DNA of 11,105 nucleotides from Dehalococcoidia bacterium SM23_28_2 (GTDB lineage Bacteria > Chloroflexota > Dehalococcoidia > SM23-28-2): assembly GCA_001303545.1 (NCBI GenBank), contig LJUA01000048.1, positions 1-11,105 on the forward strand, written 5' to 3'. The first letter of the stretch is position 1. Each line of letters starts with the position of its first letter. The translations under genes and the position numbers were made by a program. The notes below the pieces were generated by a model that saw only the letters and a program-made list of their open reading frames with translations, was not told the DNA's origin and did no database searches. Positions 1 through 7,950 of the stretch are shown here, one piece after another.

Positions 1-173
1 CCCGCCCCCTTCAGGATGATCGCCCGCACATCGCCGTCGGCGTTGGCCTCCGCCACCGCCCGCTCCAGCTCGTCGGGCAGATCGAGGCTGATCGCGTTCA
101 GGCGCTCCGGTCGATTAAGGACTATCCTGGCGATCCTTCCCGCCTTCTCGTACAAGATGGTCTGGTAAGCCAT
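1..173 (-). CDS. Enoyl-CoA hydratase/isomerase (crotonase) family protein, N-terminal part only
   Basis: Reading leftward from an ATG at 173 gives 57 complete codons that stay open to the window edge, so only the N-terminus is present. It starts MAYQTILYEKAGRIARIVLN and continues RPERLNAIS, the typical first beta strands and 'LNRPe.lNAis' signature of the crotonase superfamily, and ends ...VRAIILKGAG, which normally leads into the oxyanion-hole segment. A strong ribosome binding site (GGAGGT on the minus strand at 182-187, 8 bases from the ATG) fixes the start. Family members hydrate or isomerise acyl-CoA thioesters in fatty-acid or amino-acid breakdown, but the residues that set the reaction lie outside the window. 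The gene follows coaBC by 41 bases on the same strand and is probably the third gene of that operon. Family assignment is firm; exact substrate is unknown. Confidence 0.85.
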   Translation of the reverse strand, partial: MAYQTILYEKAGRIARIVLNRPERLNAISLDLPDELERAVAEANADGDVRAIILKGA

Positions 174-214
174 GATCAGCTACCTCCAGAGGACAGCGGC
201 CGGGCTTCCTTGTC

Positions 215-1396
215 TCAGGAGCCCTTGGCCAGAAGTTGAACGACTCGATCGAGGATGCGCTGAGCGACCTCGTACTTGGTCATGACCGGCAGACGCTCTT
301 CCCCGCCTGCCCGGTCGAGGATGACCACTCGGTTGGTGTCGGAATCGAAGGGTGACTCAGGGCCGGTGATATCGTTGGCCACTATCAGGTCGAGGCCCTT
401 GCTCTTCAGCTTCCGCCGGGCGTTGGCCACCAGGTTCTCGCTCTCGGCGGCGAAGCCCACCCTCACGAAGCCCTTGCCCGCCTCGGCCAGGACGTCCGGG
501 GTGCGGGTCAGCTTCAGGCTCAGGGTCTTCGCCCGTCGCTTCATCTTCTGCTCGGCGGTAGCGCTCGGCTGGTAGTCCGCTACGGCCGCCGCCATCACCA
601 GCGCCTGCGAGTCGCGGCACTCCCGCACCACCGCATCGCGCATCTCGGCCGCCCGCTGCACCGGCTCCAGCCTCACCCCGTAGGGCGTCGGCAAAGCAGT
701 GGGCGCGCTGACCAGCACGACCTCCGCCCCCCGATCGCGGGCCGCCTCGGCCACAGCGTAGCCCATCTTGCCGGAGGAGTAGTTGCTCACATAGCGCACC
801 GGGTCGATGGGCTCCCGCGTGCCGCCGGCAGTCACCACCACCTTGCGACCGGCCAGGTCGCCTCCGCGCCCCAGCACGTAGCAGATGGCCCCCAAGATGG
901 TCTCGACATCCGACAGCCGGCCGAGGCCCATCCGCCCCGAGGCCAGGCGGCCCACCTCCGGCCCCACGATGGTCATGCCCCTCTGTCGCAGGGTCTCCAG
1001 GTTAGCCTGGGTAGCCGCATTCTCGAACATCTGGGAGTCCATGGCCGGGCAGACCAGCACCGGCGCCCTGGTAGCCAGGACCGTGACACTCACCATGTCC
1101 TCGGCCAGGCCGTGGGCCAGGCGGGCGATGGTCGTAGCCGTCGCCGGCGCCACCACCACCACGTCGGCGCGGCGGGCCAGCTCCACATGCTCCAGCGCGC
1201 CGCCGAACATGTCGACGATGACGTTGCCCTGCGTCAGCGACCGGAACGTCAGTGGCGTGACGAATTCGGTGGCGGAGGGTGTCATCACCACTTCGACGCT
1301 GGCGCCGGCCTGCACCAGCTTGCTGGCTAGCTCGGCCGCCCTGAAGGCAGCGATGCTGCCCGTTACCCCTAGAACGACAACCTTGCCTTCTAACAT
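215..1396 (-). CDS. coaBC: Bifunctional phosphopantothenoylcysteine decarboxylase / phosphopantothenate-cysteine ligase (CoaBC, Dfp)
   Basis: This cytoplasmic enzyme joins cysteine to 4'-phosphopantothenate (CoaB, CTP-dependent) and decarboxylates the product to 4'-phosphopantetheine (CoaC, FMN-dependent). It has 393 residues, the normal length. Residues 1-175 are the CoaC flavoprotein half: VTGSIAA at 11-17, the catalytic His at 70 (EHVELARRAD) and the substrate motif at 117-124. Residues 180-393 are CoaB: TAGGTREPIDPVR (189-201), VSNYSSGKMG (203-212), AAAVADY (269-275) and VANDI (339-343). Two CoaC motifs are unusual: PAMDSQMF replaces the usual PxMNxxMW (Asp120 for Asn), and LASG replaces LACG (Ser153 for the conserved Cys). 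The ATG lies one base after the coaX stop (TGACATG), so the two are very likely translationally coupled and follow one another in the pathway. Identity is secure; full decarboxylase activity is less certain given the substitutions. Confidence 0.96.
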   Translation of the reverse strand: MLEGKVVVLGVTGSIAAFRAAELASKLVQAGASVEVVMTPSATEFVTPLTFRSLTQGNVIVDMFGGALEHVELARRADVVVVAPATATTIARLAHGLAEDMVSVTVLATRAPVLVCPAMDSQMFENAATQANLETLRQRGMTIVGPEVGRLASGRMGLGRLSDVETILGAICYVLGRGGDLAGRKVVVTAGGTREPIDPVRYVSNYSSGKMGYAVAEAARDRGAEVVLVSAPTALPTPYGVRLEPVQRAAEMRDAVVRECRDSQALVMAAAVADYQPSATAEQKMKRRAKTLSLKLTRTPDVLAEAGKGFVRVGFAAESENLVANARRKLKSKGLDLIVANDITGPESPFDSDTNRVVILDRAGGEERLPVMTKYEVAQRILDRVVQLLAKGS

Positions 1397-1397
1397 G

Positions 1398-2162
1398 TCA
1401 GCGATTCATCCCGTAGATCAGGCGCAGGCCTGTCAGTGTGAGGTTGGGGTCCACCACGTCGATAACGTCCGTCTCCTGAGCCACCATCTCTGCCCAGCCG
1501 CCGGTGGCCACCACCTTCGCCTCCCCCCCCAGCTCCTCCTTGAAGCGCCTGACTATGGCCTCCACCAGGCCCACGTATCCGTAGATCACCCCCGCCTGGA
1601 CAGCAGCCGCCGTGTTCCGCCCGATGGCGTTCTTCGGTCGCACCAGCTCCACGCGATAGAGCCTGGCCGCCCGCTGGAAGAGGGCCTCGGCGGCAATGAC
1701 CAGGCCGGGAGCGATCGCTCCGCCCAGATATTCGCCCTCCTTGGATATGGCATCGAACACGGTAGCAGTCCCCAGGTCGACCAGAACGAGCGGCGGCGTA
1801 TACAGCTTGATAGCGGCGACTGCATCCGCCACTCGGTCCGCTCCCACCTCCCGAGGGCTATCGTACAAGATGCGCAGGCCGGTGCGAACCCCCGTGCTCA
1901 CCATCAGCGGTCGCACATCAAAGTACCGTCGGCACACCGCCTCGAAGACGGGATCCAGATCGGGCACTACGCTCGCTATCACCGCAGAATCGATCTCCTC
2001 AGGAGCGATGCTCTCATGGGACAGGAGGTTCACCATGAGAACGCCGTACTCATCGGCCAGCCTGTTGACATCGGTTGCCAGCCTCCAGCTGGCCTTCAGG
2101 TTATCGCCCTCGAAGGTCCCCAACGTGACGTGCGTATTTCCCACATCAATCGCCAAAAGCAT
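1398..2162 (-). CDS. coaX: Type III pantothenate kinase
   Basis: CoaX phosphorylates pantothenate to 4'-phosphopantothenate, the first committed step of coenzyme A synthesis, in the cytoplasm. Type III enzymes usually need a monovalent cation and are not inhibited by CoA. The 254-residue product has the usual length and ASKHA-fold motifs: AIDVGNTHVTLG at 4-15 (phosphate loop), REVGADRVADA at 104-114 (with the family's catalytic Asp at 109), VDLGTATVFDA at 128-138, GGAIAPG at 147-153 and ATGGWA at 219-224. It is first in a leftward operon with coaBC, one base apart, so consecutive pathway steps are made together. The ATG at 2162 has only a weak Shine-Dalgarno (AGG in GGCAGGTGGC), but a TATAAT promoter sits 28 bases or so upstream. 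A run of eight G on the coding strand (1523-1530) lies in the C-terminal half; the frame is intact across it. Confidence 0.97.
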   Translation of the reverse strand: MLLAIDVGNTHVTLGTFEGDNLKASWRLATDVNRLADEYGVLMVNLLSHESIAPEEIDSAVIASVVPDLDPVFEAVCRRYFDVRPLMVSTGVRTGLRILYDSPREVGADRVADAVAAIKLYTPPLVLVDLGTATVFDAISKEGEYLGGAIAPGLVIAAEALFQRAARLYRVELVRPKNAIGRNTAAAVQAGVIYGYVGLVEAIVRRFKEELGGEAKVVATGGWAEMVAQETDVIDVVDPNLTLTGLRLIYGMNR

Positions 2163-2196
2163 GCCACCTGCCGCCTATGATCCCGGAGGCCGAGCC

Positions 2197-2226
2197 ATTA
2201 TAGTCCTCATATAAAGACGCCAGCAA
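2197..2226 (-). promoter_or_regulatory. Predicted sigma70-type promoter of the coaX-coaBC operon
   Basis: On the minus strand a consensus TATAAT (2202-2197) follows TTGCTG (2226-2221) with an 18-base spacer. The first half of the -35 fits and the second half does not. The predicted start point near 2190 gives a leader of about 28 bases before the coaX ATG. It fires away from the dnaA promoter, so the 230-base gap holds two divergent promoters. Confidence 0.6.
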
Positions 2227-2303
2227 GCCCGACGGCGTACGGCCCAGGCGGTTTGAGGCTTCCGAAAGGGTTAACATTTTCCCGACTAGTTGTCATAAAA
2301 CCC

Positions 2304-2332
2304 TTGATACCCTCTTTCTGCCTTGCTATGGT
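2304..2332 (+). promoter_or_regulatory. Predicted extended -10 promoter of dnaA
   Basis: TTGATA (2304-2309) is separated by exactly 17 bases from TATGGT (2327-2332), and a TG lies one base upstream of the -10 (2324-2325), making an extended -10. The predicted start near 2339 gives a leader of about 54 bases. I found no perfect DnaA box in this upstream gap, so autoregulation by DnaA is not supported from the upstream side. Confidence 0.6.
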
Positions 2333-2392
2333 GCCCCCGTCCGCCGAAACCAGCCGCTTGCGTTCCGTATTGCCACCGAGGGGGACTCTGCT

Positions 2393-3766
2393 ATGAACGA
2401 GCCAGCTACCTTACCGCAAGAGACTAACGCTGAGCAGTTGTGGGAGAGGGCCCTGACTGAACTCAAAGTGCAGGTCACCCGCCCCAATTACGAGACATGG
2501 CTCAAGGACACCGTCGGCCTACGGTTCGACAACGGCTTCTTCTTCGTCGGAGCCCCCAACGACTTCGCCACTGAATGGCTCTCCACCAAGCTGCGTCCCC
2601 TAATTGCCAAGACCCTCAGCGGCATCATCGGCCATCCGGTAGACGTGTCCTTCGAACTGCTGGGCTCGCGCCCGGCCGAGCCGCCTCCTGGCGGGCCTCT
2701 GTTCCAGGCTGAGACCGCCGTGCCACGACCGCCGGCCCGTACTTTCCCGCGGCCGCGCCTCAACGAGCGCTATACCTTCGAGCGGTTCGTTGTGGGCCAC
2801 GAGAATCGCCTGGCGCACGCTGCCTGCCTGGCGGTGGCTGACAAGCCCGCCGGTCCCTACAACCCTCTGTTCATCTACGGCGCCACCGGCCTCGGCAAGA
2901 CCCACCTGCTCCATGCTATCGGGCAAAGGGCCTGGAGCAACCACCACCGCGTTATCTATGTTACCGCGGAGCAGTTTACCAACCACTTCGTCACCTCCAT
3001 CGCCCAGGGGCACAGCGAGGAGTTCCGCGTCAAGTATCGCCACGTCGATGTCCTCCTCATCGATGACATCCAGTTCCTGGCCGGCAAAGAGCGCACTCAG
3101 GAGGAGTTCTTCTATACCTTCAACGACCTCCACGCCGCCAGCAGCCAGATCATTATCAGCAGCGACCGCTCCCCCAGGCTGATCTCCTCTCTCGAGGACC
3201 GCCTGCGCTCCCGCTTCGAGTGGGGGCTCATCGCCGATATCCAGCCGCCGGCCCTCGAAACCCGCCTGGCCATCCTCAAGTCGAGAGCCGCTGAGCTGCA
3301 GCAAGAATTGACCGATGACGTACTCCTCTTCCTGGCGCAACGCTGTCAGAACAACATCCGCGAGCTGGAGGGCTGCCTCAACCGCATCGTGGCCTTCGCC
3401 CGTCTCCTCCGCGCCGGAATAACCCTCGACCTCGCCGCTGAGGCTCTCGCTCCCATCTCACCCTCCTCCGCTAAACCTCATCCCACTCCCCAAGCCGTCC
3501 TCCAAGCAGTTGCTCAGTACTTCGACCTAGCTCCTCAAGCTCTCGCCGGCAAGAGCCGTGCTAAAGAGATCGCAGAGGCTCGCCACATCGCTATGTACCT
3601 CCTTCGAGAGGATGCCCAGCAGCGGGTTACCGAGATCGCCCGCCTCCTCGGCGGCCGCGATCATTCCACCGTAATCTACGGCCTACGCAAGATGGACCTC
3701 GCCCTGGCCGCCGATGCATCGCTGACCCGCCAAATAGGCGAGATCCGCACCCTTCTAGCACCCTAG
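2393..3766 (+). CDS. dnaA: Chromosomal replication initiator protein DnaA
   Basis: DnaA binds DnaA boxes at the origin as an ATP-bound oligomer, opens the DNA and loads the replicative helicase. The 457 residues show all four domains. Domain I (about 13-90) begins LWERALTELK; a short Pro-rich domain II follows (about 92-120). Domain III is the AAA+ module: Walker A GATGLGKT (163-170), Walker B LLIDDIQ (221-227), sensor 1 IIISSDR (253-259) and an arginine finger in LRSRF (Arg274). Domain IV (about 366-457) carries the DNA-binding signature GGRDHSTVIYGLRKM (420-434). The start is supported by GAGGGGG at 2378-2384, eight bases before the ATG. The 3' third is strongly C-rich on the coding strand. 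dnaN does not follow; the next gene is obgE, after a gap that looks like the origin, so dnaA is transcribed toward oriC. Identity is certain. Confidence 0.99.
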   Translation: MNEPATLPQETNAEQLWERALTELKVQVTRPNYETWLKDTVGLRFDNGFFFVGAPNDFATEWLSTKLRPLIAKTLSGIIGHPVDVSFELLGSRPAEPPPGGPLFQAETAVPRPPARTFPRPRLNERYTFERFVVGHENRLAHAACLAVADKPAGPYNPLFIYGATGLGKTHLLHAIGQRAWSNHHRVIYVTAEQFTNHFVTSIAQGHSEEFRVKYRHVDVLLIDDIQFLAGKERTQEEFFYTFNDLHAASSQIIISSDRSPRLISSLEDRLRSRFEWGLIADIQPPALETRLAILKSRAAELQQELTDDVLLFLAQRCQNNIRELEGCLNRIVAFARLLRAGITLDLAAEALAPISPSSAKPHPTPQAVLQAVAQYFDLAPQALAGKSRAKEIAEARHIAMYLLREDAQQRVTEIARLLGGRDHSTVIYGLRKMDLALAADASLTRQIGEIRTLLAP

Positions 3767-3769
3767 TTC

Positions 3770-3786
3770 TCCACGAAGGGCGTGGA
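3770..3786. repeat. Small inverted repeat just after dnaA
   Basis: TCCACG and CGTGGA form a perfect 6-bp stem around an AAGGG loop, four bases after the dnaA stop. No T-run follows, so it is a poor intrinsic terminator. Its right arm overlaps the weak DnaA box at 3781-3789, so it may belong to the origin. Confidence 0.4.
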
Positions 3787-3789
3787 TAT
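3781..3789 (-). promoter_or_regulatory. Weak DnaA box
   Basis: CGTGGATAT on the plus strand differs at both ends from TGTGGATAA (two mismatches). It has the same orientation as the perfect box and lies 20 bases, about two helical turns, upstream of it, an arrangement that would put both on one DNA face. Confidence 0.35.
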
Positions 3790-3800
3790 TGTCCTCCGGT

Positions 3801-3809
3801 TGTGGATAA
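3801..3809 (-). promoter_or_regulatory. Consensus DnaA box
   Basis: TGTGGATAA on the plus strand is the exact complement of the DnaA box TTATCCACA. It sits 34 bases after the dnaA stop codon and is the only perfect copy I found in the gaps on either side of dnaA. Confidence 0.75.
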
Positions 3810-3811
3810 CT

Positions 3812-3824
3812 GGGCCTGTTGCCC
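3812..3824 (+). terminator. Possible weak hairpin terminator of dnaA
   Basis: GGGC-CTGTT-GCCC is a 4-bp GC stem with a 5-base loop, followed by a pyrimidine-rich stretch but not a clean T-run. It could slow transcription out of dnaA into the origin, or be chance. The stem is short. Confidence 0.25.
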
Positions 3825-3973
3825 CTCATCTTGCTCCCCCTCTTTCACACAACCCCCACAGTCCCCCGATCTCACACCCATTCCACCGAACTCTCCACTC
3901 ACTCATCCCAACTCACCTCGAATACCTCTCCACCAAACCAACAACCCCATGATAACGACTATATGCCTCATTA

Positions 3974-4001
3974 CGGACATACAAAGATCGAGAAGTATAA
4001 T
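3974..4001 (+). promoter_or_regulatory. Predicted promoter of obgE-nadD
   Basis: A consensus TATAAT (3996-4001) is preceded by CGGACA (3974-3979, 4 of 6 matches to TTGACA) with a 16-base spacer. The predicted start near 4008 gives a leader of only about 11 bases. It lies inside the AT-rich patch proposed as the origin unwinding element, so initiation and obgE transcription could affect each other. Confidence 0.6.
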
Positions 4002-4018
4002 GGTATTGGTGAACACGT

Positions 4019-5284
4019 ATGATCGACCATGCTGAGATTGTTGTCGTTGGGGGTGCTGGTGGCTCTGGCGTAGTTAGCTTTCGGCGGGAGAAGTTCGTTG
4101 CGCGTGGTGGTCCTAATGGTGGTGATGGTGGGTCCGGTGGAAGTGTGATTCTGCTGGCTGATGCGTCGTTGAGTACACTACGGGAGCTAGGTCGTCGGCG
4201 GCATTGGCGAGCGGAGCGTGGGCAGCATGGTCGAGGATCGGACATGCATGGCCGGCGAGGGAAGGACTTAGTCATCCGCGTGCCTGTGGGAACGGAGGTG
4301 CGGCGGAGAACGGAGAGGGATGATTTGACTCTGGCGGGCGATCTCACTGAGGCAGGGCAGACTCTGGTGGTAGCTCATGGTGGGCGTGGTGGTTGGGGGA
4401 ACACCCACTTTGCGACATCCACCAACCAGGCGCCGCGGATAGCTCAGAAGGGGCAACCGGGCGAGGAAGCCATTGTGGTTCTAGACCTCAAGCTGCTGTC
4501 GGATGTGGGGATCCTGGGAGTGCCCAATGCTGGCAAGTCGACTCTGCTAGCCGCCATATCGGCAGCCCATCCGAAGATCGCCTCCTATCCGTTCACTACA
4601 GTGGAGCCCGTGCTGGGCGTGGTGGAGATGGGCTACAGGACCTTCGTTGTGGCTGAGATACCGGGGCTGATCGAGGGAGCACATTCTGGGACAGGCCTGG
4701 GGCATGATTTCCTTCGCCACGCGGAGAGGGCGCGCATGTTCGTGCACCTTCTCGATGGCAGCCGGCCTGATCCCATCGCCGATATGGACGTCATCAACAG
4801 TGAGCTGGCACAATTCCGACAGGACATCGGAGGCAAGCCACAGGTTGTAGCAGTGAATAAGATAGACTTGGCTGAAGTGCATGATCGCACGTCTGAGTTA
4901 GGTAAGCAGTTGGAGGGCAGGCAGGTTAAGCCCTTCTTCGTATCGGCGGCCAATCGCGAGGGGATAGGGCCGCTGCTGGAGCGCGTGGCGGAAGAGCTAT
5001 CGAAGCTGGCCGAGGAGGCGCAGGCTCCCTCAGACCTGCCGGTGATCAAGCCGCGGCCGCTCAGCGCGCGGTTCAGCGTGTCGGTAGCCGACGGCGTGTA
5101 CTGTGTGAGCGGCGAGCGAGTGGAGGCGTTTGCCGAGATGATGCCCCTCGATCAGGAGGAGGGGCGCGCCGAGTTCTGGCGGCGTCTCGGGCGCTGGGGC
5201 GTGGTAGCTGCTCTGAGGAGGGCAGGCATTCAGCCGGGGGCCAGGGTGCGCCTCGGCCGTGTACAGGTGGAGTGGGAAGGGTGA
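4019..5284 (+). CDS. obgE: GTPase Obg/CgtA
   Basis: Obg is an essential GTPase that acts in late 50S ribosome assembly and links growth to nucleotide state. The 421 residues contain the Gly-rich Obg fold (1-160, with SFRREKFVARGGPNGGDGG at 20-38), the G domain and a C-terminal OCT domain (about 346-420, ending VQVEWEG). G motifs: G1 GVPNAGKST (167-175), G2 YPFTT (190-194), G3 EIPGLIEGA (213-221), G4 NKID (280-283) and G5 SAA (309-311). G3 has Glu213 where most Obg proteins have Asp (DIPG). The ATG has a modest ribosome site (GGTGA, 4008-4012). nadD starts inside its stop codon, so the pair form an operon, a common pairing in bacteria. The first 400 or so bases are very rich in G and T, unlike the 3' half, which fits its place beside the proposed origin. 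Confidence 0.97.
   Translation: MIDHAEIVVVGGAGGSGVVSFRREKFVARGGPNGGDGGSGGSVILLADASLSTLRELGRRRHWRAERGQHGRGSDMHGRRGKDLVIRVPVGTEVRRRTERDDLTLAGDLTEAGQTLVVAHGGRGGWGNTHFATSTNQAPRIAQKGQPGEEAIVVLDLKLLSDVGILGVPNAGKSTLLAAISAAHPKIASYPFTTVEPVLGVVEMGYRTFVVAEIPGLIEGAHSGTGLGHDFLRHAERARMFVHLLDGSRPDPIADMDVINSELAQFRQDIGGKPQVVAVNKIDLAEVHDRTSELGKQLEGRQVKPFFVSAANREGIGPLLERVAEELSKLAEEAQAPSDLPVIKPRPLSARFSVSVADGVYCVSGERVEAFAEMMPLDQEEGRAEFWRRLGRWGVVAALRRAGIQPGARVRLGRVQVEWEG
5269..5272 (+). promoter_or_regulatory. Ribosome binding site that fixes the nadD start
   Basis: GGAG inside the end of obgE lies 8 bases before the GTG at 5281. It favours that GTG over another in-frame GTG at 5272, which would overlap this site. 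Confidence 0.5.
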
Positions 5285-5886
5285 AGCTAGGCATCCTCGG
5301 CGGCACCTTCGATCCCCCGCACGTTGGCCATCTGATCCTGGCGGAGGAGGCCCGCCAGGCGCTCGGCCTCCAGCAGGTGCTGTTCGTGCCCGCCGGCGAG
5401 CCCTGGCGGAAGGCAGGGCGCCAGCTCTCGCCGCCGGAGCATCGGCTGGCGATGGTGCGGCTGGCTGTTGGCGACAATTCGGACTTCGATGTCGCGACTC
5501 TAGAGATAGAGCGCAAAGGGCCTTCTTACACGGCAGAGACGCTGGCAGCTCTCCAGCAGCAACTGCCTGACGACGGCGAGTTCTTCTTCATCGTGGGCCA
5601 GGACTCCCTGGCCGATCTTCCCCACTGGCGGCAGCCCGAGCGGATCGTTTCCCTGGCGCGACTGGCGGTGGCCAGGCGCTCTGCCTGGGAAGCGGCCGAG
5701 GCAGATGCGCTGGAGAAGGACCTGCCCGGCATCTCCCAGCGCCTGGTATGGCTGGACATGCCCCGCATCGATATCAGCTCCACGGCTGTGCGGGAGAGGG
5801 TGCGACAGGGCCTATCGATCCGCTACTGGGTCCCGCCGGCCGTCGAGGAGTACATCCGGCGGCATGGGCTATACGTGGGGGGGTAG
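5281..5886 (+). CDS. nadD: Nicotinate-nucleotide adenylyltransferase
   Basis: NadD transfers AMP from ATP to nicotinate mononucleotide, giving nicotinate adenine dinucleotide, the penultimate step of NAD synthesis. Starting at the GTG at 5281 the protein has 201 residues and begins MKLGILGGTFDPPHVGH, exactly the usual N-terminus with the nucleotidyltransferase GTFDPPHxGH motif. FFFIVGQDSLADLPHW and, near the end, PRIDISSTAVRERV (the ISSTxIR phosphate-binding motif) confirm the family. The upstream in-frame GTG at 5272 would add three residues with no family support. The start overlaps the obgE stop (GTGA, four bases), so translation is probably coupled. The gene ends in a run of seven G just before TAG, 20 bases from the gyrB stop, leaving no room for a terminator between the convergent genes. 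Confidence 0.96.
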   Translation: MKLGILGGTFDPPHVGHLILAEEARQALGLQQVLFVPAGEPWRKAGRQLSPPEHRLAMVRLAVGDNSDFDVATLEIERKGPSYTAETLAALQQQLPDDGEFFFIVGQDSLADLPHWRQPERIVSLARLAVARRSAWEAAEADALEKDLPGISQRLVWLDMPRIDISSTAVRERVRQGLSIRYWVPPAVEEYIRRHGLYVGG

Positions 5887-5906
5887 TTCCTGTCTTTGGT
5901 GGTGGC

Positions 5907-7823
<1,917 letters not shown>

Positions 7824-7831
7824 TTGCCCAG

Positions 7832-7860
7832 AGTATACCAGATATGGCGCTATTGGGAAA
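7832..7860 (-). promoter_or_regulatory. Predicted gyrB promoter giving a leaderless transcript
   Basis: On the minus strand TATACT (7837-7832) has a TG one base upstream (extended -10), and TTTCCC (7860-7855) 17 bases away is a weak -35. Only eight bases (CTGGGCAA) separate the -10 from the gyrB ATG, so RNA would start within about two bases of the start codon. Absence of a Shine-Dalgarno fits this. Confidence 0.6.
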
Positions 7861-7864
7861 GGGC

Positions 7865-7888
7865 TGCTACAGGCTTGCAGTGGTAGCA
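7865..7888. repeat. Dyad in the gyrB-MFS divergent promoter region
   Basis: TGCTAC (7865-7870) and GTAGCA (7883-7888) are perfect inverted arms 12 bases apart, just upstream of the gyrB promoter. The spacing is that of a dimeric repressor site. The whole gyrB-MFS gap is 127 bases; no strong promoter for the MFS gene is visible in it (a poor candidate is TATAGG at 7919-7924). Confidence 0.3.
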
Positions 7889-7950
7889 TAGGGCCTGAGG
7901 CCACCGTCTTGGGGAGAATATAGGTGCCACGGCTCGCCTGAATAGCGCAG

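Larger units (their letters stand above)
3767..4018 (+). other. Putative replication origin (oriC), dnaA-obgE intergenic region
   Basis: This 252-base gap has no credible gene. In order it holds a hairpin (3770-3786), a weak DnaA box (CGTGGATAT, 3781-3789), a perfect DnaA box (TGTGGATAA, 3801-3809), a second hairpin (3812-3824), a tract almost free of G (3821-3950: 67 C, 6 G), and an AT-rich patch (about 64% AT over 3951-4000) that could be the unwinding element and also holds the obgE promoter. The plus strand changes from C-rich to G-rich across it (4021-4150: 55 G, 19 C). That is the pattern expected where leading-strand synthesis begins in both directions. Its position next to dnaA fits. 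Only one perfect box is visible, fewer than in most described origins, so the call is probable rather than certain. Confidence 0.65.

Noticed and set aside
885..2180. Long open frame on the plus strand opposite coaBC and coaX (431 codons)
   Set aside because: It lies antisense to two firmly identified genes, has no recognisable domain, and its composition is what a GC-rich third-position bias produces on the opposite strand.
2285..2300. TTGTCATAAAACC upstream of dnaA as a DnaA box
   Set aside because: The best alignment leaves three mismatches with TTATCCACA, including core positions.
2600..3340. 246-codon frame antisense to dnaA
   Set aside because: No family resemblance; dnaA is certain on the other strand.
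3843..3851. TTTCACACA as a third DnaA box
   Set aside because: Two mismatches in the core positions; nothing in its placement supports it.
3802..4035. Small frames in the dnaA-obgE gap (also 3819-4022)
   Set aside because: The products are low-complexity Pro/Thr/Ser strings that follow from the C-rich, G-poor tract, and they run into the obgE start.
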